A DNA stretch of 64,000 bases, taken from assembly GCA_934541015.1 (NCBI GenBank), contig CAKTDC010000002.1, positions 93,064 to 157,063 of the forward strand. The letters run 5' to 3'. The notes below the pieces were generated by a model. The model saw only the letters and a program-made list of their open reading frames with translations. It was not told the origin of the DNA and made no database searches. Each line of letters starts with the position of its first letter. Within the stretch, counting starts at the first letter, position 1. This DNA comes from an uncultured Luteimonas sp. GTDB lineage: Bacteria > Pseudomonadota > Gammaproteobacteria > Xanthomonadales > Xanthomonadaceae. Of this stretch, positions 7,997 to 16,225 are shown piece after piece. Both the position numbers and the translations under genes were made by a program.

Positions 7997-8572
7997 TCAG
8001 TTGGCGACTTCGCTCAGCAGCTTGCAGGGAATGGTCACGCCACCGGCGCCGGCGACGGCCAGCGTCTCCCAGTAGAAATCGCATGCGAGCAGGTTGTCCT
8101 GGGTGGTCTTGCGGCCGGAGGTGACGTTCACCATCAGCTGCGGCTGACCGATGGTCATCGCCAGCAGGGACTTGTTGATGACGTCCTCGGCCAGGGTCAC
8201 CGGTTGGCCGTCGCCCACTTCACGCTTGACCCGGCCGAGCTCGACCACGCCCATTTCGTTGGTCCGCGACTGGCCGGCCTGGGTCGGATCCCCGCCGTAG
8301 ACCGCATCCAGCAGGATCGACTCGCCATTGGCGGCGAACGCCGCCTTGGCGGCTGGGGAGAGGTTCACGGTGATCGTCACCGGCGTGATGTCCGGGGGCG
8401 GCAGCGACTTCTGCAGCTCGGCTTCACGCGCGGCTGCAGCTTCGGCAGCGTCGATTCCGGCCGTGCCTGCGACGGTGTCCTCACCAGTTTCGTCGGCGCT
8501 GTCCTGGCGGGCGCAGCCCGCGGCGAACGCGAATGCGGTGATCGTGAGTACGGTGATTGCATGTATCTTCAT
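7997..8572 (-). CDS. Predicted lipoprotein downstream of gspD
   Basis: This 191-residue lipoprotein of unknown function starts at the ATG at 8572. That start gives a classic lipoprotein signal peptide ending AFAFAAGC, with the lipid-modified cysteine near residue 19; an upstream in-frame start at 8602 adds ten unlikely residues and overlaps gspD. The mature part has an acidic low-complexity stretch and then a beta-rich domain (ITPVTITVNLSPAAKAAF onward) with two cysteines near the end. It begins 26 bp after the stop of gspD, as the last gene of the T2SS operon. Small lipoproteins in this position can be secretin pilotins (GspS-like), but I see no recognisable pilotin motif, and this GspD is itself a lipoprotein. 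Treat it as an unknown T2SS-linked lipoprotein. Confidence 0.7.
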   Translation of the reverse strand: MKIHAITVLTITAFAFAAGCARQDSADETGEDTVAGTAGIDAAEAAAAREAELQKSLPPPDITPVTITVNLSPAAKAAFAANGESILLDAVYGGDPTQAGQSRTNEMGVVELGRVKREVGDGQPVTLAEDVINKSLLAMTIGQPQLMVNVTSGRKTTQDNLLACDFYWETLAVAGAGGVTIPCKLLSEVAN

Positions 8573-8598
8573 GGTGTGGGGTCCTGCATTCGAAGGGT

Positions 8599-10839
8599 TC
8601 ACTCCTGGCGAAGGAGCGGTTGGATCGCCGGGGCCGGCTGCGACGGCTGGGGAGAGGGGCCGGTCGCCGGCTGCCTCGGGGGGACCTCCAGCGTCGTCAT
8701 CGAGTTGATGATGGCGTCGCTGATCGCGCTCACGCGCTCGTCGGTCTCGACCACGTAGGGGACGATCATGATCACCAGTTCGGTGCGTGATCGCTCACGC
8801 GACGATGACTTGAACAGGTGGCCGACGACCGGAATGTCCTTGAGCAGCGGTACACCGCCATTCCCGCGGGTCTGGCGCTCGGACATCAGCCCGGCCATCA
8901 CGATCGAGCCGCCGTCGCGCAGACTGACCTCGGTGTTCAGTGAGCGGTTGAAGATCGCTGGCGAGCCGCCCAGACCGCCCGACGACAGCGGCAGCGCTTC
9001 GCTGACCTCCTGCGAGATCTCCAGGTCGACGCGGCTGTCCGAATAGACCGTGGGCCGGATCCTGGTGATGATGCCGGTCTTGCGATACTGGATCGACTGC
9101 AGCAGGTTGGTATTGCCATCGGTCTGCTGGTTCGAGGTGGTCTGCATGGTGATGGTCGGCACCTCGGTGCCGACATCGATGTTCGCCTCGCTGCCGCTCT
9201 TGACCATCAGATGGGGGCGCGAGAGCACCGTCACCCGGCTGTCGTTGGCGAAGGCATTGAGCGCGGCGCGGTTCAGGCCGGCGACGTCGAGCAGGTAGGT
9301 CAGGCCACTGCCGCCGCCACTGGCGCCTCCACCGCCGCCGTTGTCGCCCCCGCCCCCGGATTCGCCGCCCAGATTTCCAAGGGACAGCTTGCCGTTGAAG
9401 CGATCGAAACCGGCTTTGGCGAACCAGTTCACGCCAAACGACAGTTCGCTGCCCAGGGTCACTTCGGCGATCGTCACCTCGATCATCACCTGCCTTGGCG
9501 CGCGGTCGATCTGGCGGATCAGCATCTGCATGCGCTCCCACTGCGCTGGATCGCCCTGATAGATCAGCGCATTGCGGGGCTCGTCGACGATCACCTGCCC
9601 GGACAGCGTCACGCTAGGTCCGGAGGCGGGCCGGGCGGCTGCAGCACCGGCCGTCGTGCCGGCGGCACCGACTCCGCCGCTGGCGGCTTCTGCTGCCGAG
9701 GGCGGTCTGTCGACGCCACCGCTGCCGGGGCCGCCGCTGCGGCCACCGTTGAGGATCGCGGCGATGTCCGAAGCCTTGGTGTTGCGCACCTGGTAGTAGA
9801 ACAGCGACTGGTCACCGGCGGTCGGGCTGGCGCGATCCAGGTCGCGTGCCCAGGCCACCGCGAATTCCAGCACCTCGCTGGTGCTGGCGAACAGGAGTAC
9901 CGAGTTGGCTGCCGGTACCGGCAGCATGATCACGCTCGCAGGGGCGGTGGGCGAACGGGCGGTGGAATAGCCCTGTGCGGTCAGCACGTCCGCCAGCCGC
10001 TGCGCCAACTGGTCGGGCGTCAGGAACGCCGGCTCCAGCCGCACGCCGAGCCGGCCTCGCATGGTCGGCCGGTCGAACACCTGCAGCGCCGCAAGCGCCT
10101 GCCTGACCATGTCCGGCTTGCCGCTCAGCAGCAGCGCATTGCGGTTGGCCAGTTCGGTGACCTGGATTTCGGAACCGTAGATCGTGGTCAGCCAGCGGGC
10201 GGCATCGCTGGTGTTGACCACGTTCATCTCGATCAGCTGGAACACGGGTCGGTGGCTGACCGGGACTTCGGGCAATGCGCGACCGCTGATGATCAGCGGC
10301 GGCAACACGGAGGTGTTGCCCGGGGCAACGCTGACCCGGGTGATCTGGCCTTCCCTGCGAACGGCCACTCCGTAGTCGGCCAGCACCTGCCGCGCAACCA
10401 GGTACATGTCGCGGGCTGACAAGCGGTCGGCGGTGTTGACGGTGACCAGCTCCTGCAACTGGGTCACTTCCGGGTCGACCTTGAGGGTCAGTCCGAGCAT
10501 GTTGCCGAACACTTCATTGGCAAACAGCGCGATCGGCACGCCCTCGATGTTGATCACGAAGGGGCCGCGGTTGGGAATCGGCGGGATGTCGGCGTCGGCG
10601 TCCAGCCCCGCGACCGCCGAAGTCGATCCGCCCACCTGCGGTGTGTCCGAACGGCGCAGTTCGGTGCGCTGTTCGCCCTGCTGCTGTACGTCGAGGAGGG
10701 TGGATTCGTCGCGGTCGGGGATCGGCGGGATGCTTACCTGCGTCAGCGGATCGCGCGGATACTGCGCAATGGAGGCGCAGCCGGCCAGGAGCGTGGTCGC
10801 CACGGCGATCAGAAAGGAAGAGTGGAGCCTCAATCTCAT
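8599..10839 (-). CDS. gspD: Type II secretion system secretin GspD/XpsD (lipoprotein)
   Basis: This is the outer-membrane secretin that forms the T2SS exit channel. The 746-residue protein starts at the ATG at 10839 with a lipoprotein signal (ATTLLAGC, Cys21), as described for Xanthomonas XpsD. N0-N3 domains occupy about 70-480, with the KH-like EMNVVNTSDAARWL repeat. A Gly/Ser/Ala-rich insert lies near 370-430 and a Gly-rich stretch near 505-525. The C-terminal secretin domain follows, with DVGTEVPTITMQT and RDGGSIVMAGLMSE motifs. The start codon overlaps the end of the upstream gspN-type gene by 4 bases, implying coupled translation. It is the distal core gene of the minus-strand G-to-D group. 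Confidence 0.95.
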   Translation of the reverse strand: MRLRLHSSFLIAVATTLLAGCASIAQYPRDPLTQVSIPPIPDRDESTLLDVQQQGEQRTELRRSDTPQVGGSTSAVAGLDADADIPPIPNRGPFVINIEGVPIALFANEVFGNMLGLTLKVDPEVTQLQELVTVNTADRLSARDMYLVARQVLADYGVAVRREGQITRVSVAPGNTSVLPPLIISGRALPEVPVSHRPVFQLIEMNVVNTSDAARWLTTIYGSEIQVTELANRNALLLSGKPDMVRQALAALQVFDRPTMRGRLGVRLEPAFLTPDQLAQRLADVLTAQGYSTARSPTAPASVIMLPVPAANSVLLFASTSEVLEFAVAWARDLDRASPTAGDQSLFYYQVRNTKASDIAAILNGGRSGGPGSGGVDRPPSAAEAASGGVGAAGTTAGAAAARPASGPSVTLSGQVIVDEPRNALIYQGDPAQWERMQMLIRQIDRAPRQVMIEVTIAEVTLGSELSFGVNWFAKAGFDRFNGKLSLGNLGGESGGGGDNGGGGGASGGGSGLTYLLDVAGLNRAALNAFANDSRVTVLSRPHLMVKSGSEANIDVGTEVPTITMQTTSNQQTDGNTNLLQSIQYRKTGIITRIRPTVYSDSRVDLEISQEVSEALPLSSGGLGGSPAIFNRSLNTEVSLRDGGSIVMAGLMSERQTRGNGGVPLLKDIPVVGHLFKSSSRERSRTELVIMIVPYVVETDERVSAISDAIINSMTTLEVPPRQPATGPSPQPSQPAPAIQPLLRQE

Positions 10840-11408
10840 TGCATGTTTCCTTGCGAATCTGAAACGGCGGTACCCGCCGTCGTGCCGGGTCCGGCGCCGA
10901 CGCCGACGCCGCCCCCTCCGGTGGCACCGCCGGAGGCTGCGGCATTGTCCCCTGCGTCTCCCGGACAACCTGTACCTTCGCTGCTGATCGGTTCACTGCG
11001 GTACAGCTGATGCACTTCGATACAGCCGTCGCGCTGGATGCGGATGCGGTCCTGGCCGATCTGCAGCAGGGTCGCGTCGTCCGGCAGCGTCGCTCCCCGC
11101 TCCAGGCGCAGGATCTTCTTGTCCTCGAGCAACTGCACCAGGGCGACCGGGCCACTGGCGATGCCAGCCAGGCGCCATGGACCCTGCGGTCCTCCTCCAT
11201 CGACGTCGCCATCCCAGCGTGCGCGCTGCGCCAGGGCCCGGGTTTCAGTCGAAGGCCTGCGGCCACCTGCCCATTCCGCCGGACTCGACCAGTCGTCACC
11301 GGCGGCTTTCGGCTTGGGAAGCGGGGGAGGGGGGCTGGCCCAGCCCAGGGCCAGGCCGAGCACGAGTGCGGCAAGACACCACACCCACCAGCGGTTCAGA
11401 TGGCTCAT
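10836..11408 (-). CDS. xpsN: T2SS protein XpsN (GspN/GspC-like)
   Basis: This 190-residue inner-membrane-anchored protein sits between gspM and gspD, the position of XpsN in Xanthomonas. It has one N-terminal transmembrane helix (WWVWCLAALVLGLALGWA, about 7-24), a proline-rich linker, a GspC homology-region-like periplasmic segment around residues 78-130 (WRLAGIASGPVALVQLLEDKK), and a Gly-rich low-complexity tail. Such proteins connect the inner-membrane platform to the secretin. The start overlaps the end of gspM by 4 bases and its end overlaps gspD, so the genes form a translationally coupled block. Assignment rests on position, topology and the homology-region-like motif; the sequence is divergent. 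Confidence 0.8.
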   Translation of the reverse strand: MSHLNRWWVWCLAALVLGLALGWASPPPPLPKPKAAGDDWSSPAEWAGGRRPSTETRALAQRARWDGDVDGGGPQGPWRLAGIASGPVALVQLLEDKKILRLERGATLPDDATLLQIGQDRIRIQRDGCIEVHQLYRSEPISSEGTGCPGDAGDNAAASGGATGGGGVGVGAGPGTTAGTAVSDSQGNMQ

Positions 11409-11986
11409 GGCGCCGCCTCGTCGGTGGCGGTGCGGTAGTAGCCGACGATGTTCATGGCGACGCGGCTGCCCCTGTCGGAGCGGACCTGCACGGTTTCAAC
11501 CAGCGCCAGGTTGCCTGCCGACTCCACGGTGCCCATGAAATCGAAGGCCTGGCGCGGTGTCAGGGTGGCGCTGACGGTCGCGCGGGCCCGATAGATGCCC
11601 GGGTGATCCTCCATCTCCACTGGCGCACTGACGTCGATATTGACACCACCGCTGGCGGCAACGCTGCTGCCTACGCTGCGCAGCCAGCTCTGCAGCGACG
11701 CCTGGGCCATCCCCGGAGTCGTCACCACCGGAATTTCCGCCAGTACCGCCCGGTAGGCGGTGCCCGTCTGCTCGGCGCGCTGGATCCACACGTCCTGCCC
11801 GCGCAGGCTGCGGGTCTGCCGCAGCGCGACCTCGCTGTCGATGGCGCGCTGCTGCTGCGCCACCCGCCAGTCGTGCAGGCCCTGCAGCACGAACGCCAGC
11901 AGCAGGGCGGCGATCAGCCCCAGGCCGACCTGCAGGCGCAGGTTGCCCGACAGCTGCTGTGCCAGTGAACGCAGGCCCGCCTTCAA
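11405..11986 (-). CDS. gspM: T2SS inner-membrane protein GspM
   Basis: This 193-residue bitopic inner-membrane protein binds GspL in the T2SS platform. A single transmembrane helix lies near residues 18-38 (LQVGLGLIAALLLAFVLQGL), followed by a periplasmic ferredoxin-like domain. I chose a TTG start at 11986 because it overlaps the gspL stop (TTGA), fits the operon pattern and gives the usual short cytoplasmic N-terminus. The open frame upstream of this point runs inside gspL and is not protein-like. An alternative start a few codons downstream cannot be excluded. It is followed by xpsN with a 4-base overlap. Confidence 0.85.
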   Translation of the reverse strand: MKAGLRSLAQQLSGNLRLQVGLGLIAALLLAFVLQGLHDWRVAQQQRAIDSEVALRQTRSLRGQDVWIQRAEQTGTAYRAVLAEIPVVTTPGMAQASLQSWLRSVGSSVAASGGVNIDVSAPVEMEDHPGIYRARATVSATLTPRQAFDFMGTVESAGNLALVETVQVRSDRGSRVAMNIVGYYRTATDEAAP

Positions 11987-13125
11987 GAGCCGGTCCCGCT
12001 GGTGGCTGCAGAATCCTTGCCCGCGGCGGCGCGGCCGGTACCGGCCGCGGCCGCGTGCACCACCCTGGCCTTGAGGGTGAAGCGCTTGTTTGCCTCTTCG
12101 ATGCCGGAGCTGACGTCGGTGAACATCGGCGAGGCTTCCCAGGCCGACACCAGCGAGGTAGCGTCGATTTCGTCCATCGCGAAGGTGACCTCCAGGCGAT
12201 CGATCGCGGGCTGGTTCCACAGCACGATCCGCCAGCCCTGCGCAGGCATGATCCGCTGGACCTCGGCGAGCAGCTGCAGTTGGCCCCGCGGCGGATGGAG
12301 AGCTAACAGCCGTTGCAGTTCATCGGCCTGGCCGGCGGCGTCGGCGCGCGCTTCCAGAATCTTCTGCAGCGGTTCGTCGAGCTGCTGCTGGGCGCGTTGG
12401 GTCGCCCAGACATCGGTCACGCCGCGCAGGCCCGCGCCCGCCTCGAAGCCGATCGCCACACAGGCGAGCAGTCCCAACGCAACGGCGCCGCGCCTGACCC
12501 AGGTTGCGGCATCGTCGAACGCGACCCCGACGCTGCGCGTGCGGTGCGCCCAGGGCGTGGCACCGATCGGCGCATCTACGGCCTGCGCCGTTCCGGCTGC
12601 AGGCATTCCGGCGCCGCGCAGGAATGTGCCCCACTCGGACTCGGACGGTGGGGTCAGCCACCAGCGGCTGGCGGTCAGCCGGCCCTGTTCCCAGGCACGT
12701 CCCTCATACCCCCGGGCCAGTGCCAGGAGCTCGGCGCGATCTTCTTCCGGCGGGCGCCCGGTCAGCAGCGATTCCGGGACGAAGCGCGTCACCCGCAGCG
12801 GCTGAGGGCCGAGCAGATCGGCGATGCGGCTGCGGGACCAGTACCACACGGCCGCATGCGAGCCTGCCCACGCCGGCTCATGGACCGGATCGGGGAAGGG
12901 CGCGGCCCGGCGCACAGCGAGCGCGATGAAATCGTCACGCTGCCGGGCGGGGATTCTTGCGGCGTCGACCGTCAGGAACAGGCAAAGCTCGCGGCCGACT
13001 ACGACCTGCAGTTGCTTGCCTTCCCCGCCCGCGATGGCGGCGGGTCCGTCAAGGCCCAGCCGGACCCGGCGCGGCGAAAAGCGGACCAGCAGGCGTTGTG
13101 ACCAGTGCCGGATCGGGGTCTTCAT
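11983..13125 (-). CDS. gspL: T2SS platform protein GspL
   Basis: This 380-residue protein links the ATPase GspE to the inner-membrane platform. The N-terminal cytoplasmic half (about 1-240) is actin-like. One transmembrane helix follows near 255-275 (GAVALGLLACVAIGFEAGAG), then a periplasmic ferredoxin-like domain with a LQKILEARADAAGQADELQ helix. The ATG at 13125 lies 77 bases inside the end of gspK in another frame, an unusually long overlap, so a later start is possible. The C-terminal low-complexity tail (AAAGTGRAAAGKDSAATSG) is probably disordered. It overlaps gspM by 4 bases. Confidence 0.85.
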   Translation of the reverse strand: MKTPIRHWSQRLLVRFSPRRVRLGLDGPAAIAGGEGKQLQVVVGRELCLFLTVDAARIPARQRDDFIALAVRRAAPFPDPVHEPAWAGSHAAVWYWSRSRIADLLGPQPLRVTRFVPESLLTGRPPEEDRAELLALARGYEGRAWEQGRLTASRWWLTPPSESEWGTFLRGAGMPAAGTAQAVDAPIGATPWAHRTRSVGVAFDDAATWVRRGAVALGLLACVAIGFEAGAGLRGVTDVWATQRAQQQLDEPLQKILEARADAAGQADELQRLLALHPPRGQLQLLAEVQRIMPAQGWRIVLWNQPAIDRLEVTFAMDEIDATSLVSAWEASPMFTDVSSGIEEANKRFTLKARVVHAAAAGTGRAAAGKDSAATSGTGS

Positions 13126-14098
13126 CTCGTGGAAGTCGGATCTCGTAGTCGATTCGCCATGGCGGAAGCCCGTTTGGCACGGAGGACAACGTCCAGTGCA
13201 GCAGTCGCCTGGAGCCGAATCGGCGATCCCATAGAATAAGATTCCCGGACCGGTTTGCAAACAGAGTCAGGGTGTCCTCGGGGACGGCGTTCAGCGGAAA
13301 GGAAGCTTGCGCTTCCCATATGGAGATGAATGGCGTGTGGCTGCGCGCGTCCACCATGCGTTGTGCATTATCCGCGTCCATGCCGGGGAGCAGCGCCAGG
13401 ACTTCGGCTGGCGCGGTGTTGATGTTGAAGTCGACGTTGCGGGATACGGTCAGGATCCGCAGGAGTTCCAGATCGCGGTGCGGCACCAGCAGCTCCTTCC
13501 ATCCCATCACCCGGCGTAGTTCCAGCGGCGTTGCCAGCGGTTGGTTGGTCGGTCCCGGCAGGCCTGCGCGCTCGTACTCTCCCTCTTCCGCGCCCTCCAG
13601 ATGGCGCAGGTCGTCCGGATCCTGGTAATCCACGAGTTTGTCGGCATAACCGGCGTGGCGCTCCGGGGCGACGCCGAGCGACTCCAGGAGGGCGCCTTGT
13701 ACCGCGGTGCCCGCCCAGTTGAGGCTGATCAGGCCGCGATCGTCCTGGAAAGAGAAGCGGGCGTTGCCGATTCCGCCATAGGCGCGTCCGTCGAGACGGA
13801 TCTCGTCGCCTGTGGGCAGCACCGAAAGGCCTTCCACATCGTCCATCGCGATGCGTGGTGGGGCGCTGTAGGGACCGGTAGTCAGGCCAGCAAGCGTCTG
13901 CCGCTGGGTGGACATCATGAACAGCACGGTCTCCCGCGTGGACAGCATGTCCAGTTCGCCCTCGAAAGCATCCTGCTCGGCCTGGGTTTCCAGTACCGCG
14001 TAATGACCCGATAGCGCTACGGTGCCGGCCAGCAGCGTCAGGACCACCAGCAGGATCAGCACGATGATCAGCGCGAATCCGCCCTGTTCGCGGGGCAT
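13049..14098 (-). CDS. gspK: T2SS minor pseudopilin GspK
   Basis: This 349-residue minor pseudopilin caps the T2SS pseudopilus. The prepilin leader MPREQGG is followed by a hydrophobic helix (FALIIVLILLVVLTLLAGTV), and residue +5 is not glutamate, as is normal for GspK. The large globular domain has the NFNINTAPAEVLALLPGM (SAM-like) stretch typical of the family. I chose the ATG at 14098; an ATG at 14164 overlapping the gspJ stop would add 22 residues to the leader and could reflect translational coupling. The 3' end overlaps gspL by 77 bases. Confidence 0.88.
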   Translation of the reverse strand: MPREQGGFALIIVLILLVVLTLLAGTVALSGHYAVLETQAEQDAFEGELDMLSTRETVLFMMSTQRQTLAGLTTGPYSAPPRIAMDDVEGLSVLPTGDEIRLDGRAYGGIGNARFSFQDDRGLISLNWAGTAVQGALLESLGVAPERHAGYADKLVDYQDPDDLRHLEGAEEGEYERAGLPGPTNQPLATPLELRRVMGWKELLVPHRDLELLRILTVSRNVDFNINTAPAEVLALLPGMDADNAQRMVDARSHTPFISIWEAQASFPLNAVPEDTLTLFANRSGNLILWDRRFGSRRLLHWTLSSVPNGLPPWRIDYEIRLPRDEDPDPALVTTPAGPLFAAPGPAGP

Positions 14099-14153
14099 GG
14101 CCGCGTGTCCTGCGCTGGCGGCCGTGTCCTGCCTGGAGCAAGACCCGCGACCT

Positions 14154-14753
14154 TCAGTAGTCATCATCTTCCAGGCGGAACGGCTTGTAGTAGGCATCCA
14201 GTGGGCCGATGACGTGTGCGATCCACGCGTGCTCGTTTCCCGCACTGTCCCGAACGAGAAGTTCGACGAACGCCGGTAGGTCGGTCGATTCAAGTCCCGT
14301 GCCGCCGGGCGGCCAGGTGTCTGATGCTTCGCCATCCGCCGACAGGTAGCGGAACCGGGCTCCGGAGGCATCCACCAGCGGCAGCAGATATTGACCGCCG
14401 TTTTCCTCCATCCGCAGGGCCACGTTGTTGCCGTCGGAGATATCCACGATCGACCATTGCACGGCAGTCAGCGCACCGGGGCCGGCGAACACCGGCGAAA
14501 GGCTGTAACCCTCCATCCGCTGCGGACTGCCATGGAAGGGTTCCTTCTCCACCGGCGTCAACGCTCGTATCGAATCCGTCCACCAACTGGCGGTCAGCGC
14601 GCGCGCACGCGTCGTCGCCGAGATGCGGTCCAGCGCCGCCTCGGCGCGCTGCCACTGCTCCAGCGACTGGAAGCCGAGCATGAGCGCCATGCTGACGATG
14701 ATCAGCACCACCATCATCTCCATCACGGTGAACCCGCGGTCGCGCATGGCCAT
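14154..14753 (-). CDS. gspJ: T2SS minor pseudopilin GspJ
   Basis: This 199-residue minor pseudopilin belongs to the GspI-J-K tip complex. A short basic leader (MAMRDRG) precedes the mature FTVMEMMVVLIIVSMALML helix with glutamate at +5, as required for the GspO prepilin peptidase. The periplasmic domain is beta-rich. The coding sequence abuts gspI (start at 14753, gspI stop at 14754) and is followed by gspK. The acidic C-terminus (RLEDDDY) is unremarkable. Confidence 0.9.
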   Translation of the reverse strand: MAMRDRGFTVMEMMVVLIIVSMALMLGFQSLEQWQRAEAALDRISATTRARALTASWWTDSIRALTPVEKEPFHGSPQRMEGYSLSPVFAGPGALTAVQWSIVDISDGNNVALRMEENGGQYLLPLVDASGARFRYLSADGEASDTWPPGGTGLESTDLPAFVELLVRDSAGNEHAWIAHVIGPLDAYYKPFRLEDDDY

Positions 14754-15227
14754 TCAGAAATCGCTCATGTCCAGCACCTGCGTGGCAACCCACCCGGCCC
14801 GGCGTACCTGGAAGGCATGTGTCGTGCGCCCTTCGCGCAGCGTTTCCACCTGCAGGTCGTACAGGGTGAAGTCGTAAGGCGCGGCCTCCCCCGTCGCAGT
14901 GACCCCGGTCCGTCGGTCGGTGACGGCAGTGGCGGTCCAGCGCACGCTCACCGGCCCGACGTCCCGGCTGCCGGTACTGGTTTGCATTGGATTGATGCCC
15001 TCGATCACGGCCAGCGCGATCCGCGCGTCGTCCAGCCCCTGCGACACCGCCTGCGCGCGGGTGACGGCGATCGTGTTGCTGCTGAGCCAGGCGTACAGGG
15101 CGATCAGGGTGGTGGCCATGATCACCATGGCCACGATCGCTTCGAGCAGGGTGAACCCGCACTGGGCCATGGCCGGCGGATGCGACGGCCTGCAGCGCCT
15201 GCCCACCGTGCCCACGCCGTCACCCAT
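14754..15227 (-). CDS. gspI: T2SS minor pseudopilin GspI
   Basis: This 157-residue minor pseudopilin has the prepilin processing site CG-FTLLEAIVAMVIMATTL with glutamate at +5. Start choice is uncertain. The ATG at 15170 gives a five-residue leader (MAQCG) with no basic residue, whereas the ATG at 15227 gives a longer leader containing RRCR and only 8 bases of spacing after gspH. I prefer 15227 because prepilin leaders are normally basic, but neither has a strong ribosome binding site. It lies between gspH and gspJ in the canonical order. Confidence 0.82.
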   Translation of the reverse strand: MGDGVGTVGRRCRPSHPPAMAQCGFTLLEAIVAMVIMATTLIALYAWLSSNTIAVTRAQAVSQGLDDARIALAVIEGINPMQTSTGSRDVGPVSVRWTATAVTDRRTGVTATGEAAPYDFTLYDLQVETLREGRTTHAFQVRRAGWVATQVLDMSDF

Positions 15228-15234
15228 GCCATCG

Positions 15235-15621
15235 TCACCCGCGCTCGGGCCGACAGAACGGAGCATGGATCTGCAGGGGGATGTTCTGACGCATGGTCAC
15301 CAGCCGGGCCTCCGCTCCGGCGCATGCGCCGTTGGCGTGGACGACCAGGGGTTGTTCGAACTCGACACGCCAGCCATCGGGCAGATCCAGCAGCACGCTC
15401 ATCTGTTCCTGTGGTGTTTCCTCGTCCAGACGCAGCGTCCGCCCCGACTGCCGTGCGCTGATGGGGAGCGATGCCACCCGCTTGAGCACCCGGCTGACAT
15501 CGCTCGCTTCCTGCCAGGCGCCGATCATGCGGAAGCTCGCGGGTGCCACCATTGCCATTGCGAGGGCCATGATTGCCAGCGCAACCACGATCTCCAGCAG
15601 CGTGAATCCGCGCTCCCGCAT
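15235..15621 (-). CDS. gspH: T2SS minor pseudopilin GspH
   Basis: This 128-residue pseudopilin has leader MRERG, then FTLLEIVVALAIMALAMAMV with glutamate at +5, and a short beta-rich periplasmic domain with two cysteines that may pair. The ATG at 15621 lies 11 bases after the gspG stop; an upstream in-frame ATG at 15666 would lie inside gspG. The family is variable in its C-terminal half, so identity rests on the leader, length and position between gspG and gspI. Confidence 0.87.
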   Translation of the reverse strand: MRERGFTLLEIVVALAIMALAMAMVAPASFRMIGAWQEASDVSRVLKRVASLPISARQSGRTLRLDEETPQEQMSVLLDLPDGWRVEFEQPLVVHANGACAGAEARLVTMRQNIPLQIHAPFCRPERG

Positions 15622-15631
15622 GCGTCGGACC

Positions 15632-16087
15632 CTACTGGTTGGGAACGTGTCCGATGTCCGCGTCATGGCCTTCGCCGCCGCGCTGGCCGTCGGCGCCGAA
15701 CGAATACAGGGAGAAGGTCTGGCTGCCGCTCGGCGTGGGGCTGTACTGGAACGGGTTGCCCCAAGGGTCGAGCGGTACGTTCTCATCCAGGTAAGGACCC
15801 TGCCAGCGCCCGCTGATGCGCGGGTCGGACGGCGGCTGCACCAGCAGGTTCAGTCCTTCCTCCTGGGTCGGGAAGCGGCCGATGTCCAGGCGCATCGTCT
15901 GCACCGCCCCGCGCAGCATGCGCACCTGGGTATCGGCAGTCTGGACCTTGGCGCGGTCGGCCTGCCCGAACAGGCGCGGACCGACCAGCCCCATGATCAG
16001 CCCGATGATCACAAGCACCACGATCATCTCCAGCAGGGTGAAACCTGCCTGGAGCAACTGCGGGCGAGGGTGGCGGAGTCGGCGCAC
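15632..16087 (-). CDS. gspG: T2SS major pseudopilin GspG
   Basis: This 151-residue major pseudopilin forms the T2SS piston. A basic leader precedes the cleavage site AG-FTLLEMIVVLVIIGLIMGLV with glutamate at +5. The mature domain carries the family calcium-site loop region (PLDPWGNPFQY) and SFGADGQRGGEGHDADIG near the C-terminus. The GTG start at 16087 is the first gene of the minus-strand T2SS group. The region 16088-16225 separates it from the divergent wzm and must hold both promoters. In Xanthomonas gspG normally follows gspF; here gspE and gspF lie on the opposite strand on the far side of wzm. Confidence 0.95.
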   Translation of the reverse strand: MRRLRHPRPQLLQAGFTLLEMIVVLVIIGLIMGLVGPRLFGQADRAKVQTADTQVRMLRGAVQTMRLDIGRFPTQEEGLNLLVQPPSDPRISGRWQGPYLDENVPLDPWGNPFQYSPTPSGSQTFSLYSFGADGQRGGEGHDADIGHVPNQ

Positions 16088-16225
16088 GGAAAAACGTCCG
16101 GGGAGTCTGGAGGTGGCCAGAGTGTACCTGCGCAGGGACGCTGGCGGCTGAATCGGGCGCCCGGGCGCGGCTCAACGCCCCGGGGGCGCCTGCTACTCTA
16201 GCGGGCCGATTCCGGGCCGTCGTCC
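16088..16225. promoter_or_regulatory. Divergent promoter region between gspG and wzm
   Basis: This 138-bp gap separates two divergent operons and must contain promoters for both. On the plus strand TGCTACTCT (TACTCT at 16194-16199) is a possible extended -10, 27 bases before the wzm ATG. No convincing -35 or operator was identified for either direction. Confidence 0.4.
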
